From positions 4,464,001 through 4,528,000 of the forward strand of contig CBDIDH010000002.1 in assembly GCA_965277595.1 (NCBI GenBank): a stretch of DNA of 64,000 nucleotides, written 5' to 3'. Below the pieces are notes generated by a model. The model was not told the origin of the DNA and did not search any database. It saw nothing but the letters and a program-made list of their open reading frames with translations. Below, in pieces: positions 27,250 through 36,414 of the stretch. The first letter of the stretch is position 1; each line of letters opens with the position of its first letter. Position numbers and translations under genes: made by a program. This DNA is from CBDIDH01 sp965277595 (lineage in GTDB: Bacteria; Planctomycetota; Planctomycetia; Isosphaerales; Isosphaeraceae).

Positions 27250-27262
27250 ATTCATAGAATAT
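27250..27262 (+). promoter_or_regulatory. ATTCAT-AG-AATAT element upstream of the kinase-like gene
   Basis: ATTCATAGAATAT sits in the 84-base gap between the membrane-protein gene and the kinase-like gene. It contains both words seen at 22886-22905 and 23872-23883 and is itself an imperfect dyad (ATTCATAGAAT). Possible internal promoter or operator. Confidence 0.33.
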
Positions 27263-27319
27263 CGTGTTCCTGACTTGCATCGGTCGCAATGAATTGCGAC
27301 ACCGAGGAACCTTCCTTCC

Positions 27320-28738
27320 ATGCCCGTCTTGTGGACGATCCAGGCGCGGAGACACTTGCGGCAGGCGCTGGCCGAGAAACTGGGTGAGTCGGCCGGAGAT
27401 GAGGACGGCAACACCCCGGGGATACTGGAGAGGACGTTGAAACGACTCGACCAGATCCTCGCCGCGACGTTTCCGAAGGCGTCGGTCGTGGTCAAGGACC
27501 AGGTGATCGGCTATCGGAGGAAGAAAGACCTGTTCATCCTCATGGTTGAGGTCTTCGGCGGAAAAGGGGCAGGGCCGTACGTCGTGAAGATCGGGCCGGA
27601 GGAAAAGCTTCGCAAGGAGGTCCAGGGCTGGAAGACCTGTCGGCCCGCCGGGCTGAGGCACGATTTGGTCTTTCTCGGGCTGAGGAAGGGCGCGACACAC
27701 AACGTTGACGACAACGGCAAACCCTGGATGAGCATCGTCTATGGCGACGCCCAGCAGTTCCTCGGCGTGGATGACACCATCACTCTTGACGACGCCGCGC
27801 TGGAGTGCGTGCGGAGCGGTTATCCGGCGATCGCGTCACTCTCCTTCGCGATCGTCGGCCTGTATGAACGGATCGGACACCTCTTGTATAACCAGGCCTT
27901 TGTCGACGACCCCGCCCGGCCCGATTATGTGTTCGACCTCCCCAAACTCGACAGGTCGATGACCCAATGGGAGACCGAGCCATCATGTCAGGCCGCGCGC
28001 AAGGCCGTGAACTCGATCGCCGTCGGTGGAGTTCCGAAGTTCCTCGACCCGGTCGATTACCTCCGATATGTTCAGGCGTACGTCCCGCACCGAATCGTCG
28101 ACAAGGACGGCACCATCGCGACCCGCGAGCGAACCGCCAGCGAGGAGCCCCCCGCGCCCTGGGATCTGCCCAAACCAGGACGGGTCAACCTCGTGCCGCG
28201 ATTGCTCCGCGGTTGTGCTCACGGAGACCTTCACGGCCGAAATATCCTCGTCGGCATCGTCCGCGGTCAGGCGATGTGGCCGACCGTCTTTGATTACGAG
28301 GACATGGGCGCGCGCAACCTGATCGGCTGGGACTTCGTCAAGCTCGAAACCGAATTGAAGATCCGCGCCTATCTCGACGTCTTCGGCGCCGGCGATAATC
28401 CCCTGTTTGTCCACAAGATCCAGGACTTCGAGGTCGACCTCGACGAGCAGACCGAGTCTTGCCACCAGAACCGTCTCTGGCCCGATCTTGGCACGCCCGA
28501 CACCCCAAAAGAGCGGCTCGCCGCCCTGCTTCTGACCGTTCGAAGGATGGCGGCGCAACACCTTGGAAGCAACCTTGGCCGACCCAACGACTGGCTCGAA
28601 GAGTATTACTTCCTGCTCGCCTGTTACGGCGTTTTTACCGGCCGGTTTGAGAACCTCCAGCCGCGCGAGCGGATCGGCGCCCTGATCTCGGCGGGCGTCG
28701 CCACGTCAAGATTGAGCTGGCCGAGAAGTCTCCCGTAG
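27320..28738 (+). CDS. Kinase-fold phosphotransferase (aminoglycoside-phosphotransferase/TCAD9-like)
   Basis: 472 aa, soluble. Kinase-fold residues are in order: VVK (Lys90), KLRKE (Glu100), the catalytic loop HGDLHGRNIL (301-310) and FDYEDMG (324-330, the metal-binding DFG equivalent). The HGDxH loop and D-[YF]-E are typical of APH/choline-kinase-like enzymes rather than Hanks kinases. All key residues are present, so it is likely an active phosphotransferase; the substrate is unknown. Conflict-associated kinase-like domains of the TCAD9 type have similar looks, but that placement needs a profile search. It lies between the LRPF membrane protein and the cyclase fusion, 84-85 bases from each. 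Confidence 0.75.
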   Translation: MPVLWTIQARRHLRQALAEKLGESAGDEDGNTPGILERTLKRLDQILAATFPKASVVVKDQVIGYRRKKDLFILMVEVFGGKGAGPYVVKIGPEEKLRKEVQGWKTCRPAGLRHDLVFLGLRKGATHNVDDNGKPWMSIVYGDAQQFLGVDDTITLDDAALECVRSGYPAIASLSFAIVGLYERIGHLLYNQAFVDDPARPDYVFDLPKLDRSMTQWETEPSCQAARKAVNSIAVGGVPKFLDPVDYLRYVQAYVPHRIVDKDGTIATRERTASEEPPAPWDLPKPGRVNLVPRLLRGCAHGDLHGRNILVGIVRGQAMWPTVFDYEDMGARNLIGWDFVKLETELKIRAYLDVFGAGDNPLFVHKIQDFEVDLDEQTESCHQNRLWPDLGTPDTPKERLAALLLTVRRMAAQHLGSNLGRPNDWLEEYYFLLACYGVFTGRFENLQPRERIGALISAGVATSRLSWPRSLP

Positions 28739-28823
28739 CCCGGCGCCGGGGGGACGGTTATCCTGGCCGGATCGACCGAGATCGCCAACTCCGATCCTTT
28801 CCAACTCTATAAAGGTCGTTCCC

Positions 28824-31115
28824 TTGGCGTACGAACCGCGGCCGATCGACACCAACAGCGTCCGCCTCGGCCCCGAACTCCTGGCGCTGACCGAGCGGCT
28901 CGCGGAGAACACCCACGAGAACTGGGCTCGCCAGCGCCTCGCCGACGGCTGGGTCCTCGGCCCGGCCCGCGACGACTCCAAAAAAGAACACCCCGGGCTC
29001 GTCCCCTACCGACAGCTTACCGACGCCGAGAAGGAATACGACCGGCTCACCGCGATGGAGACCCTTCGCGCTCTGCTCGCCCTCGGCTACGCGATCACCC
29101 CGCCCGTCGAGAAGGCCGCCGGCTCGAACCCGGCGATCTCCGAGGCCGAGCAGACCGCCCTGAATTCGAACCTCGACGACGCCGGTATGTCGCTCGTCGC
29201 GCTGCTTGATTTGGAACGAAAGCTGAGCACCTTCCGCAAGCTCGGCGCGACCCTTCCCGAGATCGACCGGGCGCTCGGCGAGCGGCTCCTCCGCCTGGGT
29301 GAGCCGATCCTCGCTTATGACGTCGTGACCGAGTCGCTCGGCAAGGCCCCCAAAGGCCGCAAGGACCCCCGGCTTCGCCAGCTTCAGGGGCTGGCGCTGG
29401 CGCGGATCGGCGACACGGAGTCGGCCCGGATCGTCCTCGAAGACCTCGCGGGCGAACCACACGACGACCCGGCCATGCTCGAAGAAACACAAAGCATTCT
29501 GGCGCGCACGTATAAAGACCTCGGCATTCAGATCGCGGGGCGCGACGACGTCCAGGCTCGTGACCACTTCGCCAAGGCCCTGGCGCTTTATCGCGAGGCG
29601 TACGACCGGACCGGCGGCTATTATCCGGGGATCAACGCCGCCACGCTCGCGCTCTTGCTCGACGACCGTGACCAGGCCCGCGACCTGGCCGAGCGCGTTC
29701 GCGATCTCTGCCGGGCCGAACTCGACGAAATTGACGCCGGTTCGCTCGCGGGCGACCGCTACTGGCTGGCGGCGACGCTCGGCGAGGCCGACCTGATCCT
29801 CGGCCAGGTCGACCAGGCGAGGGCCTGGTATCAGTCGGCCCGGGAGATCGGCACGCGCGACCGGCGCTTCGGCGACATGGGGTCGACCTTCGCCCAGGCC
29901 GAACGCCTTCTCCTGCCCAGGCTCGGGCTCCCGGCGACGACCCTCAAGGAAGTCTTCCCGATGCCCGGCGTCGGCGTCTTCTCCGGCCACATGATTGACA
30001 GTCCCAGGCGCGCCCGCCCTCGGTTTCCCGAGCGTCTCGCCGGGCAGGTAAAGGAGGCTCTGACCCGGAGGCTGGAAGAAACCGGGGTTCGAATCGGCTA
30101 CGCCTCGGCGGCCTGCGGGGCTGATATCCTCTTTCTGGAAGCGATCCTCGAACTCGGCGGCGAGGCGCACGTGATCTTGCCCTATCGACGCGACGATTTC
30201 CGCGTGGATAGCGTCGAGATCATCCCCGAATCCGACTGGGGCGCGCGGTTTGATCGACTTTTGAGCCGCGCCAAGGTCCGCGAGGTCTCGTCGCACCGGA
30301 TGGGCGACGGCGGCGTCTCGTACGACTACGCGAACCAGGTCGTGCACGGCCTCGCCCGGATGCACGCCACGCAGCTTGGTGTCGACCTGGCGCACCTGGC
30401 CGTCTGGGACCGCCAGCCCGGCGACGGCTCCGGCGGCACCGCGTCGTCGGTCGAACGCTGGATTCGGTCCGGCTTCGACGTCTGGATTTTCGACCTCCCC
30501 GCTCCCGAAATCCCCGACGCCGACGACTCCCCGACGCCCTATCCCACAACGACCACTCCAGCGCCTCGCGACGGCACCGAGGTCGCCGTCTTCCTCTTCG
30601 GCGACGTCGTCGGTTTCTCGAAGCTGGAAGAGCCTCAGTTGCCCCCCTTCCGCGAACACTTCCTCGGCCTGATCGCCCGAATGATCGAAGGGCTGCCCGA
30701 GCCGGCGCAGCCGTTCAAGCGGAACACCTGGGGCGATGCCGTCTACCTCGTCTTCCCGAACGTCCGCGCCGCGGGGCGGTTCGCGCTCGACCTCCGCGAC
30801 CGGGTCGCGCAGACCGACTGGACCACCTTCGGACTGCCCGGCGGTCTGACGATGCGGATCGGTCTGCACGCCGGACCGGCCTATCGGTGCATTGACCCGA
30901 TCACCCAGCGGCTCCGGTTCCTCGGCAGCCACATCAGCCACGCGGCCCGAATCGAACCGATCGCCCCGCCCGGTCAGGTCTACGCCAGTCAGGCCTTCGC
31001 CGCGCTTGCCGCCGCCGAGTACCTTCCCGACTTCGTCTGTCGGTACATCGGCCAGACGCCTCTCGCCAAGGGCTACGGCATCTATCCCACGTACAACATC
31101 CAGCGCCGCGGCTGA
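28824..31115 (+). CDS. RyR - TPR-S - SLOG-like - class III nucleotidyl cyclase fusion
   Basis: 763 aa. Residues 10-95 match a RyR domain (LAENTHENWARQRLADGW, HPGLVPYRQLTDAEKEYDR). About 110-370 is a TPR-S-like helical scaffold with GGYYPGINAATLALLL (264-279). About 382-560 resembles a SLOG nucleotide-binding fold (GVFSGHMID, SAACGADILFLEA, HVILPY). 585-763 is a class III cyclase: metal aspartates in FGDVVGFS (Asp594) and WGDAVYLVF (Asp638), and AARIE with the catalytic Arg (709). Where nucleotidyl cyclases usually have Lys and Asp for base choice, Asn634 and Arg698 occur, and the catalytic Asn is Ser705, so product and activity are uncertain. TTG start with AAAGG upstream. Confidence 0.78.
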   Translation: MAYEPRPIDTNSVRLGPELLALTERLAENTHENWARQRLADGWVLGPARDDSKKEHPGLVPYRQLTDAEKEYDRLTAMETLRALLALGYAITPPVEKAAGSNPAISEAEQTALNSNLDDAGMSLVALLDLERKLSTFRKLGATLPEIDRALGERLLRLGEPILAYDVVTESLGKAPKGRKDPRLRQLQGLALARIGDTESARIVLEDLAGEPHDDPAMLEETQSILARTYKDLGIQIAGRDDVQARDHFAKALALYREAYDRTGGYYPGINAATLALLLDDRDQARDLAERVRDLCRAELDEIDAGSLAGDRYWLAATLGEADLILGQVDQARAWYQSAREIGTRDRRFGDMGSTFAQAERLLLPRLGLPATTLKEVFPMPGVGVFSGHMIDSPRRARPRFPERLAGQVKEALTRRLEETGVRIGYASAACGADILFLEAILELGGEAHVILPYRRDDFRVDSVEIIPESDWGARFDRLLSRAKVREVSSHRMGDGGVSYDYANQVVHGLARMHATQLGVDLAHLAVWDRQPGDGSGGTASSVERWIRSGFDVWIFDLPAPEIPDADDSPTPYPTTTTPAPRDGTEVAVFLFGDVVGFSKLEEPQLPPFREHFLGLIARMIEGLPEPAQPFKRNTWGDAVYLVFPNVRAAGRFALDLRDRVAQTDWTTFGLPGGLTMRIGLHAGPAYRCIDPITQRLRFLGSHISHAARIEPIAPPGQVYASQAFAALAAAEYLPDFVCRYIGQTPLAKGYGIYPTYNIQRRG

Positions 31116-31151
31116 AACCCGAGTACGAACGCCCCCCAAAGGAGATTCAAG

Positions 31152-32174
31152 ATGGCTGACGGTGAACAGACTCATGTCGATGTCGCGGTCGCGCTGGTGA
31201 CCGACCCGGCCAATCGCGTGTTGCTGACCTTCAACAAGCGTTGGGGCTCGTTCACCCTGCCGATGACCCGGCAACGCCGGGGCCGTGGCGAGAACGAGGC
31301 CATCTCTCGGGCCGTCCTTCGCGCCGGGGCGGAGGCCCTGGGCGTCCCCGTCCGCGCCGTGGATGGGGAGATGAATCGGCTGGCGGCTCGGCTCTTATCG
31401 GGTCGACAACTGGCGGACAAGGTCTACAACTACCACGTCGTCCACGTCGAGCCTCATCCCGAGTTCGCCGACGAACTTCAACTCGCTCGGCCGCACCTCT
31501 GGCTCTCGCCGCACCTGGTCCTCTCGGGCGTGTATGAGCCGGTCTCCGAGTCGGCCCGGGAGATCCTCAAGGGCGTGCTTGCCGCCTTCAAGATCCCCGT
31601 GCGTCGGCAGGCGTCGAGCGTGCTCGTGATCCGCCGCGACGACCCGGAGCGGGGCCTTCAGTTCCTTGTCCGCCTTACCCGCAACTGGGGTTACGCCCTG
31701 CCGGCGAAGCGCTGGGATCTCGCGGACCGCTCCGACACCGCCGCCGCCGCCGCGTTGGAAGCCGCCGAGCGGGTCGCCCGTGAAGAGCTGGGCCTTGAGC
31801 CGGGCCTGGACCTGACGATCGCCCCGGCGAAGCGCGGCGAGTTCACCACCCACGGCGTCAGCGAGACGAAAGGTTCCCCCGCGCACGGGGCGCCGACCGA
31901 CTACGTCCACAGTCTTTTCGACGCCGTGATTCGCCACCCGGACAAGATCCACTCGGACCGCCCTCTCGCCTGGGTCACCGGGGACGAGGTCCGCCACTTC
32001 ACGACCTCGGCCTCGCACGGCGAGCCTGGTGCCCCGTCCGGCGCCCCCGGTCGAATCTCCCGGACCGTCCACGAGATCTTGTTCCACCTCGGGCTGGTCG
32101 CCGAGGTTGTCAACACCGAAGAAGCAAGGTTCGCCGCCGCCTGGCTCAGAAAGCACGGCGGCGAAGCCGGTTGA
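31152..32174 (+). CDS. Tandem degenerate Nudix-domain protein
   Basis: 340 aa from ATG 31152, with AGGAG 8 bases upstream. It has two Nudix-like halves. In the first (10-140) the box region GRGENEAISRAVLRAGAEAL keeps only one of the catalytic glutamates. In the second (155-335) RVAREELGLE keeps EE but has Val for the first Glu. The N-terminal strands (VDVAVALVTDPANRVLLTF; SSVLVIRRDD) fit the fold. Weak catalytic boxes suggest a nucleotide-binding or sensing role rather than efficient hydrolysis. It is the last gene of the locus, 36 bases after the cyclase fusion, and may read that enzyme's product or an ADP-ribose-type ligand (inference). Confidence 0.72.
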   Translation: MADGEQTHVDVAVALVTDPANRVLLTFNKRWGSFTLPMTRQRRGRGENEAISRAVLRAGAEALGVPVRAVDGEMNRLAARLLSGRQLADKVYNYHVVHVEPHPEFADELQLARPHLWLSPHLVLSGVYEPVSESAREILKGVLAAFKIPVRRQASSVLVIRRDDPERGLQFLVRLTRNWGYALPAKRWDLADRSDTAAAAALEAAERVAREELGLEPGLDLTIAPAKRGEFTTHGVSETKGSPAHGAPTDYVHSLFDAVIRHPDKIHSDRPLAWVTGDEVRHFTTSASHGEPGAPSGAPGRISRTVHEILFHLGLVAEVVNTEEARFAAAWLRKHGGEAG

Positions 32175-32356
32175 AAGAATCACCCGGCCAGGGCGGCTTC
32201 GAGAGGATGACGAGCGACCCGGAGTCGACCTGCGCTCCGTTCGTGACGAGGGCGGGGCCGGGAGGATCTTCGAGCGAACCCGGCTCGAACGCCGTCTCGG
32301 CCCCGGACGCGGATCGACCGTGGCAAAAGTCAACGAGTGCCCTGGATCGACGCATC

Positions 32357-35300
32357 TCAGGGTTGAAAGGGGTCGCCGGGCATCGCCCGGTCCATGAGCT
32401 CACGCTCAAGGGCCTGGAATTCGGGCCTTGAACGCAAGGGGTTCAGGGCCGGGTCAGTGCTCAACCGATGAAGATCCCTGAAGCCGGCGCGGACCGCGTC
32501 GCGCAATGAGGCGACGGCTTTGTCGCCATATTGATCAGCGTCGGCGGGCGCGATGGCGATGCACGAGGCCAGGTCGCCGGCCGTCGCCACGCACTGCAAG
32601 GCGTCGCCCGGCCAGAGCGTCAACCGATCGAGACTGGCGGCGGCGATCTCGGATGCCTGAGAGAGACGTCGACAGACGGAGATCAGGTCCGAGTACTGTT
32701 CGGAGAGGTTGCGTCGGTACAATTCGGACGCCGGTTCAACGGCCAGGGCAAGGCGTTCATTGCGGATCGCCTCCTCAAAATCCCGGCGGGCCTCCTTGAA
32801 CTCGTCCCTCAGAAGAAAGCACTTGCCGATTCGATTGCGAATGACCCCCATCATGTGGCGAAAGTGGCTGTCGTTCTGGCGATTTTCGAGCAGTGGCGTC
32901 AGAATATCGCGAGCCGTTTCAAACGACCGCATCGCCGCCTCGTTATGATCGGCGGCCAGGTGAATGTTGCCAATGTTCATGTAACCGTGAATCCGGTTCG
33001 TTTGAAACCGCTCGACGCCGGGGTCGTCCGCGGCCTGCCGCTCGACAATTTTGAGGGCTTCGCCGATCTTCGCGAGGGCCTCGTCCCATAACCGAAGGTC
33101 CGTGAGAAAAAGGCCATATTCGCCGTAACACCAGGCCAGGGTTTCCGAGAACTGCACGGCGTCGGGGTCGATCTTGACGAGCCTGTGGGCGATCGCCAAT
33201 GCGTCTTCGTACGACTTGCGCGCGAGGTCAGTCCGTTCGAGCCGACGGAGGGGACGGGTCTGACCGAGGTGACATGCCGCGAGCTCGCGCCGGTACTGAG
33301 TAACGGCGGGATGCCGTTCGATCAGGTGCTCCAGGGTATCCCGGGCCTCGCCGTACGAGGTCAGCGAGTCCCGATCCAAACCCCGGTGGTTCTGAATCTG
33401 AGCGATGCTGAGAAGGCAGACGGCCTCGGCTCTCTGGAGTTCCGGGGCGTCGTCCCGTCGAGCCGAGAGGGCACGGAGTCGCGCCACGGCCCCCTGAAAG
33501 GTCTGAAGCGCCTCGCCTTCACGACCGAACATGTTCAGGGCGTCGCCGAGGCTGAGCAGGCAATCCGCGAGTTCCGCTTCCGACTCGCGGGCCTCCGGTC
33601 CCCGGACGTTCAACGCTTCGAGAACGTCAACGGCGGCTCGAAACGATCGCAAGGACTCGTCAACCTTGCCGGTCTCGCCATGAATCTTGCCGATCCCCTT
33701 GAGGCAGGCCGCCTTGAACGTTTTGAAGCGAAAATCATCGGGATGGCGGCGTTCAAGTCCTTCCCAGGTCCGTAGCGCGAGGGAGTACGAAACGAGAGCC
33801 TTTTTGGTCTGTCCGATCGCCTGTTCGAGTGCGGCCTGGCCGTCTTGGCAGTGGCCAAGCGCCTCGGCGTATTTCTTGTTCGACGGATCGTCGCGGGTCA
33901 GGCGTTCAAAGATCGGCAGGGCGTGGCGATAGGCGGCCAGGGCCTTCTCTCGCGACCCGATCAGGTTGTTGATCTCGGCGACCCGAACGCACGCCTCGCC
34001 AATGTCGGCCCGAGCCCGCGAGTCTCCGCCGTCACCGGCTTCGAGGATCAAGCTCAGCCTCTTGTAAAATTCGAGAGGAGTTTCCAGAAGCCTGGCTCGA
34101 AGGTCTTCAAACTGAGGTTGCTGGAGTAAGATATCTTCACTCGTTCCCGAATAATACGCCTGGATGGCATCGAGAGCGAGCCTGTTGGTAACTTCGAGGC
34201 GACGGTTGGAGCGGACGAGGCTCCTGTTGGAGCGATCCTGAACGACGACGACCGCGGCGGCGCCGGCGAGCGCGATCAAGGTCGAGGCGAGCAACAAGGT
34301 GAGCACCGCGCGATGCCGGGTCAACCAGCGATTGAGCCGAGCGGCAAAGGGCTCGGGAAGGGCCAGGACCGGCTCACCGGCGAGCCAACGTTCCAGGTCG
34401 TCGGCGAGGGCGCGAGGCTCGGCGTACCGGTTGTCGGGATCGCGCGCCATCGCCTTCAGACAGATCGCCTCAAGAGAGGGTGAAATGCTGGAATGGACCG
34501 ACCGAGGAGCCGCGAATTCCCCCCGCCGGACCCGGCCGAGCAGCACCTCGATGTCCGTGCCGACGCCTGTGGCGAAGGGTGGATGCCCGACGAGGACGCA
34601 ATAGAGGATTGCCCCCAATCCGTAGACGTCGCTCCGAGGGCCGAGCCGGTTCCGTTCATCCGACGACGTTTGCTCGGGACTCATGAACGCGGGCGTTCCC
34701 ATGGCCGACCCGGGGAGCGTCACATGCGTTCCGCTTTCCGAAGAGAGCCGGATCGCCGTCTCGGCCGCCGCGTTCGGCTCGGCCGGGCTATCCATCATCT
34801 TCGCCAGGCCCCAGTCGACCACCAAGGTCTCACCGAACTTGCCGAGCATGATGTTTTCGGGCTTCAGGTCACGGTGCAAGACGCCTCGACTGTGCGCGTA
34901 CGAGATCGCGTTGCAAACGTCGATGACGCGCCGAAGGAGTTTCCGCAACTCCACCGACCGACCGCCAGGGTCTCGGCCCGGATCGGATTGGTGATAGGCT
35001 TTGATCGCCTCGTCGAGGTTAATTCCGCGGATGAACCGCATCGCGTAGTAAAGGCGGCCGTCGTCATGGGCTCCCAGCCCATAAATCGGAACGATCCCGG
35101 GATGTTCCAGGTGGCCGGTAATCTCGGCCTCGGCGAGGAACCGGCTTCGACTCATCGGGTCGACCGCCTGCCGCTCGCGGATCTGCTTGAGGGCGACCTC
35201 GCGGTTCAGGTCTTCGTCGTGGGCGACAAAGACGTCTCCCAGACCCCCTCGCGCATGGAGCCGCAAGAGCCGGTATCGGGTCTGAGCATGGGGTCGACCG

Positions 35301-35713
35301 GAACCCGCCGGCCCGAACACACCGGTCGTCGAGCCTGGGGTCGGTGGCGGTGCGTCGAGCGTCGAAGCAAAGTTTTGTTGCGCATTGCCAAGTGGAACGG
35401 ACGCGATCGAGAGAAAATCGGTCGACTGGTCCGCCACCGACTCTCCGGCCGGCCCGGCGGTGTCCGCCAGGGTGGCCTGGTCGGCCGAATCCGCCGCGGC
35501 CTTCGCTTCCTGGTCACGCTGAACCTCGACAACGAGTTCCTCCAGGATCGCCCTTTGATGTTCCGAGAGAAAGCCCAGCGCGACCAGAGTCTGACCGATC
35601 GGACCCTCGGCGCCGAACCTTTCGGCCGCGGCAAGGGCTTCGGCCGTGACCAAACCGGTTTGACACGCCAGCGCGCCAAAGAGCCGGTCTCCGCCGACCT
35701 TGCGTGAACTCAT
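32357..35713 (-). CDS. Transmembrane Ser/Thr protein kinase with C-terminal TPR repeats
   Basis: 1118 aa. An N-terminal ~60-aa helical module (ACQTGLVTAEALAAAERF .. LGFLSEHQRAIL) and a Ser/Pro linker precede the kinase domain (148-445): GGLGDVFVAHD, VALKQI (Lys176), HRDLKPEN (280-287) and DWGLAK in place of DFG (300), common in planctomycete kinases. A TM helix at 469-491 is followed by about 600 aa of TPR helices, presumably periplasmic. It should phosphorylate Ser/Thr of cytoplasmic proteins in response to signals read outside; FHA proteins such as that at 9891 are potential readers. It is transcribed convergently with the tandem Nudix gene. Confidence 0.92.
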   Translation of the reverse strand: MSSRKVGGDRLFGALACQTGLVTAEALAAAERFGAEGPIGQTLVALGFLSEHQRAILEELVVEVQRDQEAKAAADSADQATLADTAGPAGESVADQSTDFLSIASVPLGNAQQNFASTLDAPPPTPGSTTGVFGPAGSGRPHAQTRYRLLRLHARGGLGDVFVAHDEDLNREVALKQIRERQAVDPMSRSRFLAEAEITGHLEHPGIVPIYGLGAHDDGRLYYAMRFIRGINLDEAIKAYHQSDPGRDPGGRSVELRKLLRRVIDVCNAISYAHSRGVLHRDLKPENIMLGKFGETLVVDWGLAKMMDSPAEPNAAAETAIRLSSESGTHVTLPGSAMGTPAFMSPEQTSSDERNRLGPRSDVYGLGAILYCVLVGHPPFATGVGTDIEVLLGRVRRGEFAAPRSVHSSISPSLEAICLKAMARDPDNRYAEPRALADDLERWLAGEPVLALPEPFAARLNRWLTRHRAVLTLLLASTLIALAGAAAVVVVQDRSNRSLVRSNRRLEVTNRLALDAIQAYYSGTSEDILLQQPQFEDLRARLLETPLEFYKRLSLILEAGDGGDSRARADIGEACVRVAEINNLIGSREKALAAYRHALPIFERLTRDDPSNKKYAEALGHCQDGQAALEQAIGQTKKALVSYSLALRTWEGLERRHPDDFRFKTFKAACLKGIGKIHGETGKVDESLRSFRAAVDVLEALNVRGPEARESEAELADCLLSLGDALNMFGREGEALQTFQGAVARLRALSARRDDAPELQRAEAVCLLSIAQIQNHRGLDRDSLTSYGEARDTLEHLIERHPAVTQYRRELAACHLGQTRPLRRLERTDLARKSYEDALAIAHRLVKIDPDAVQFSETLAWCYGEYGLFLTDLRLWDEALAKIGEALKIVERQAADDPGVERFQTNRIHGYMNIGNIHLAADHNEAAMRSFETARDILTPLLENRQNDSHFRHMMGVIRNRIGKCFLLRDEFKEARRDFEEAIRNERLALAVEPASELYRRNLSEQYSDLISVCRRLSQASEIAAASLDRLTLWPGDALQCVATAGDLASCIAIAPADADQYGDKAVASLRDAVRAGFRDLHRLSTDPALNPLRSRPEFQALERELMDRAMPGDPFQP

Positions 35714-35866
35714 CTCGAAACTCCGGTCGAGTCAAGTCCCGCCCGCGTGAGCCCGACCCACCACCTCACCGATTCAGAATCCCGAACGGATTGGGTCAAG
35801 CTTGTCACGATGACATGATTGGAAACGCGATTCGTACTCTCAGGGGAACACCTGGATTTGCTCATG

Positions 35867-36391
35867 TCAATCCCCAAGATTGAATTCGATTCGGTTCGAC
35901 TTCGGGCCGACCTGGGCCTTCAGGCCGGAAGTCTGGGACCACTGATAGCGTCTGGGGATCAGGTCTTTCGCGGCCTTCGTGGCCTCGGCGATTCGACTCT
36001 GAGAGACCCGGCCTCCGTCGATGCCGGCGCCCGGGCGCGTCGCGGCCTTTGAGACCACGGTGACGACATAATCACCGGGAAAGGCCCCATCATCGAGGCT
36101 CAAGGTCGTCAGGCTATAAGACCCATTGCGGATCGAGCCCGCGGCCACCCGGCCCGACGGATCAATCGGGTGAAACGTGATCGTTCCCGACGAAACCGGG
36201 ACGCCCCGATAAAGAACCGCCCCCCGCACCGCGTACCGCCGGCCGAGGCCGTCTCCCCCGCAACCCAGCATCCACAATCCCAGCGCCAACGTAAGCCAGC
36301 GGGAAGCAGGTCGGAACCCCGCCCCTCGCCGACGAACCTTCGGCGCGTGCGAACCAGGTCCCGAGTCCGGGCCATCGCATGAGATTATCAT
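35867..36391 (-). CDS. Small transthyretin-like lipoprotein next to DUF1559
   Basis: 174 aa. The hydrophobic segment WLTLALGLWMLGCGGD contains a lipobox (LGC), although it is preceded by about 30 residues and the true start may be internal. The mature part reads YAVRGAVLYRGVPVSSGTITFHP and GDYVVTVV, a carboxypeptidase-regulatory/transthyretin-like beta-sandwich. It is directly downstream of a DUF1559 gene (23 bases), a pairing usual in planctomycetes. Probably a surface or periplasmic structural component; function unknown. Confidence 0.78.
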   Translation of the reverse strand: MIISCDGPDSGPGSHAPKVRRRGAGFRPASRWLTLALGLWMLGCGGDGLGRRYAVRGAVLYRGVPVSSGTITFHPIDPSGRVAAGSIRNGSYSLTTLSLDDGAFPGDYVVTVVSKAATRPGAGIDGGRVSQSRIAEATKAAKDLIPRRYQWSQTSGLKAQVGPKSNRIEFNLGD

Positions 36392-36414
36392 GAAAAAATT
36401 AAGTCGGAATAAAC

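Noticed and set aside
28758..31274. 838-aa minus-strand open frame
   Set aside because: Antisense shadow of the RyR-TPR-S-SLOG-cyclase gene; translation is Gly/Arg/Val-rich without domains.
34493..35707. 404-aa + strand open frame
   Set aside because: Antisense to the Ser/Thr kinase domain, which has all catalytic motifs.
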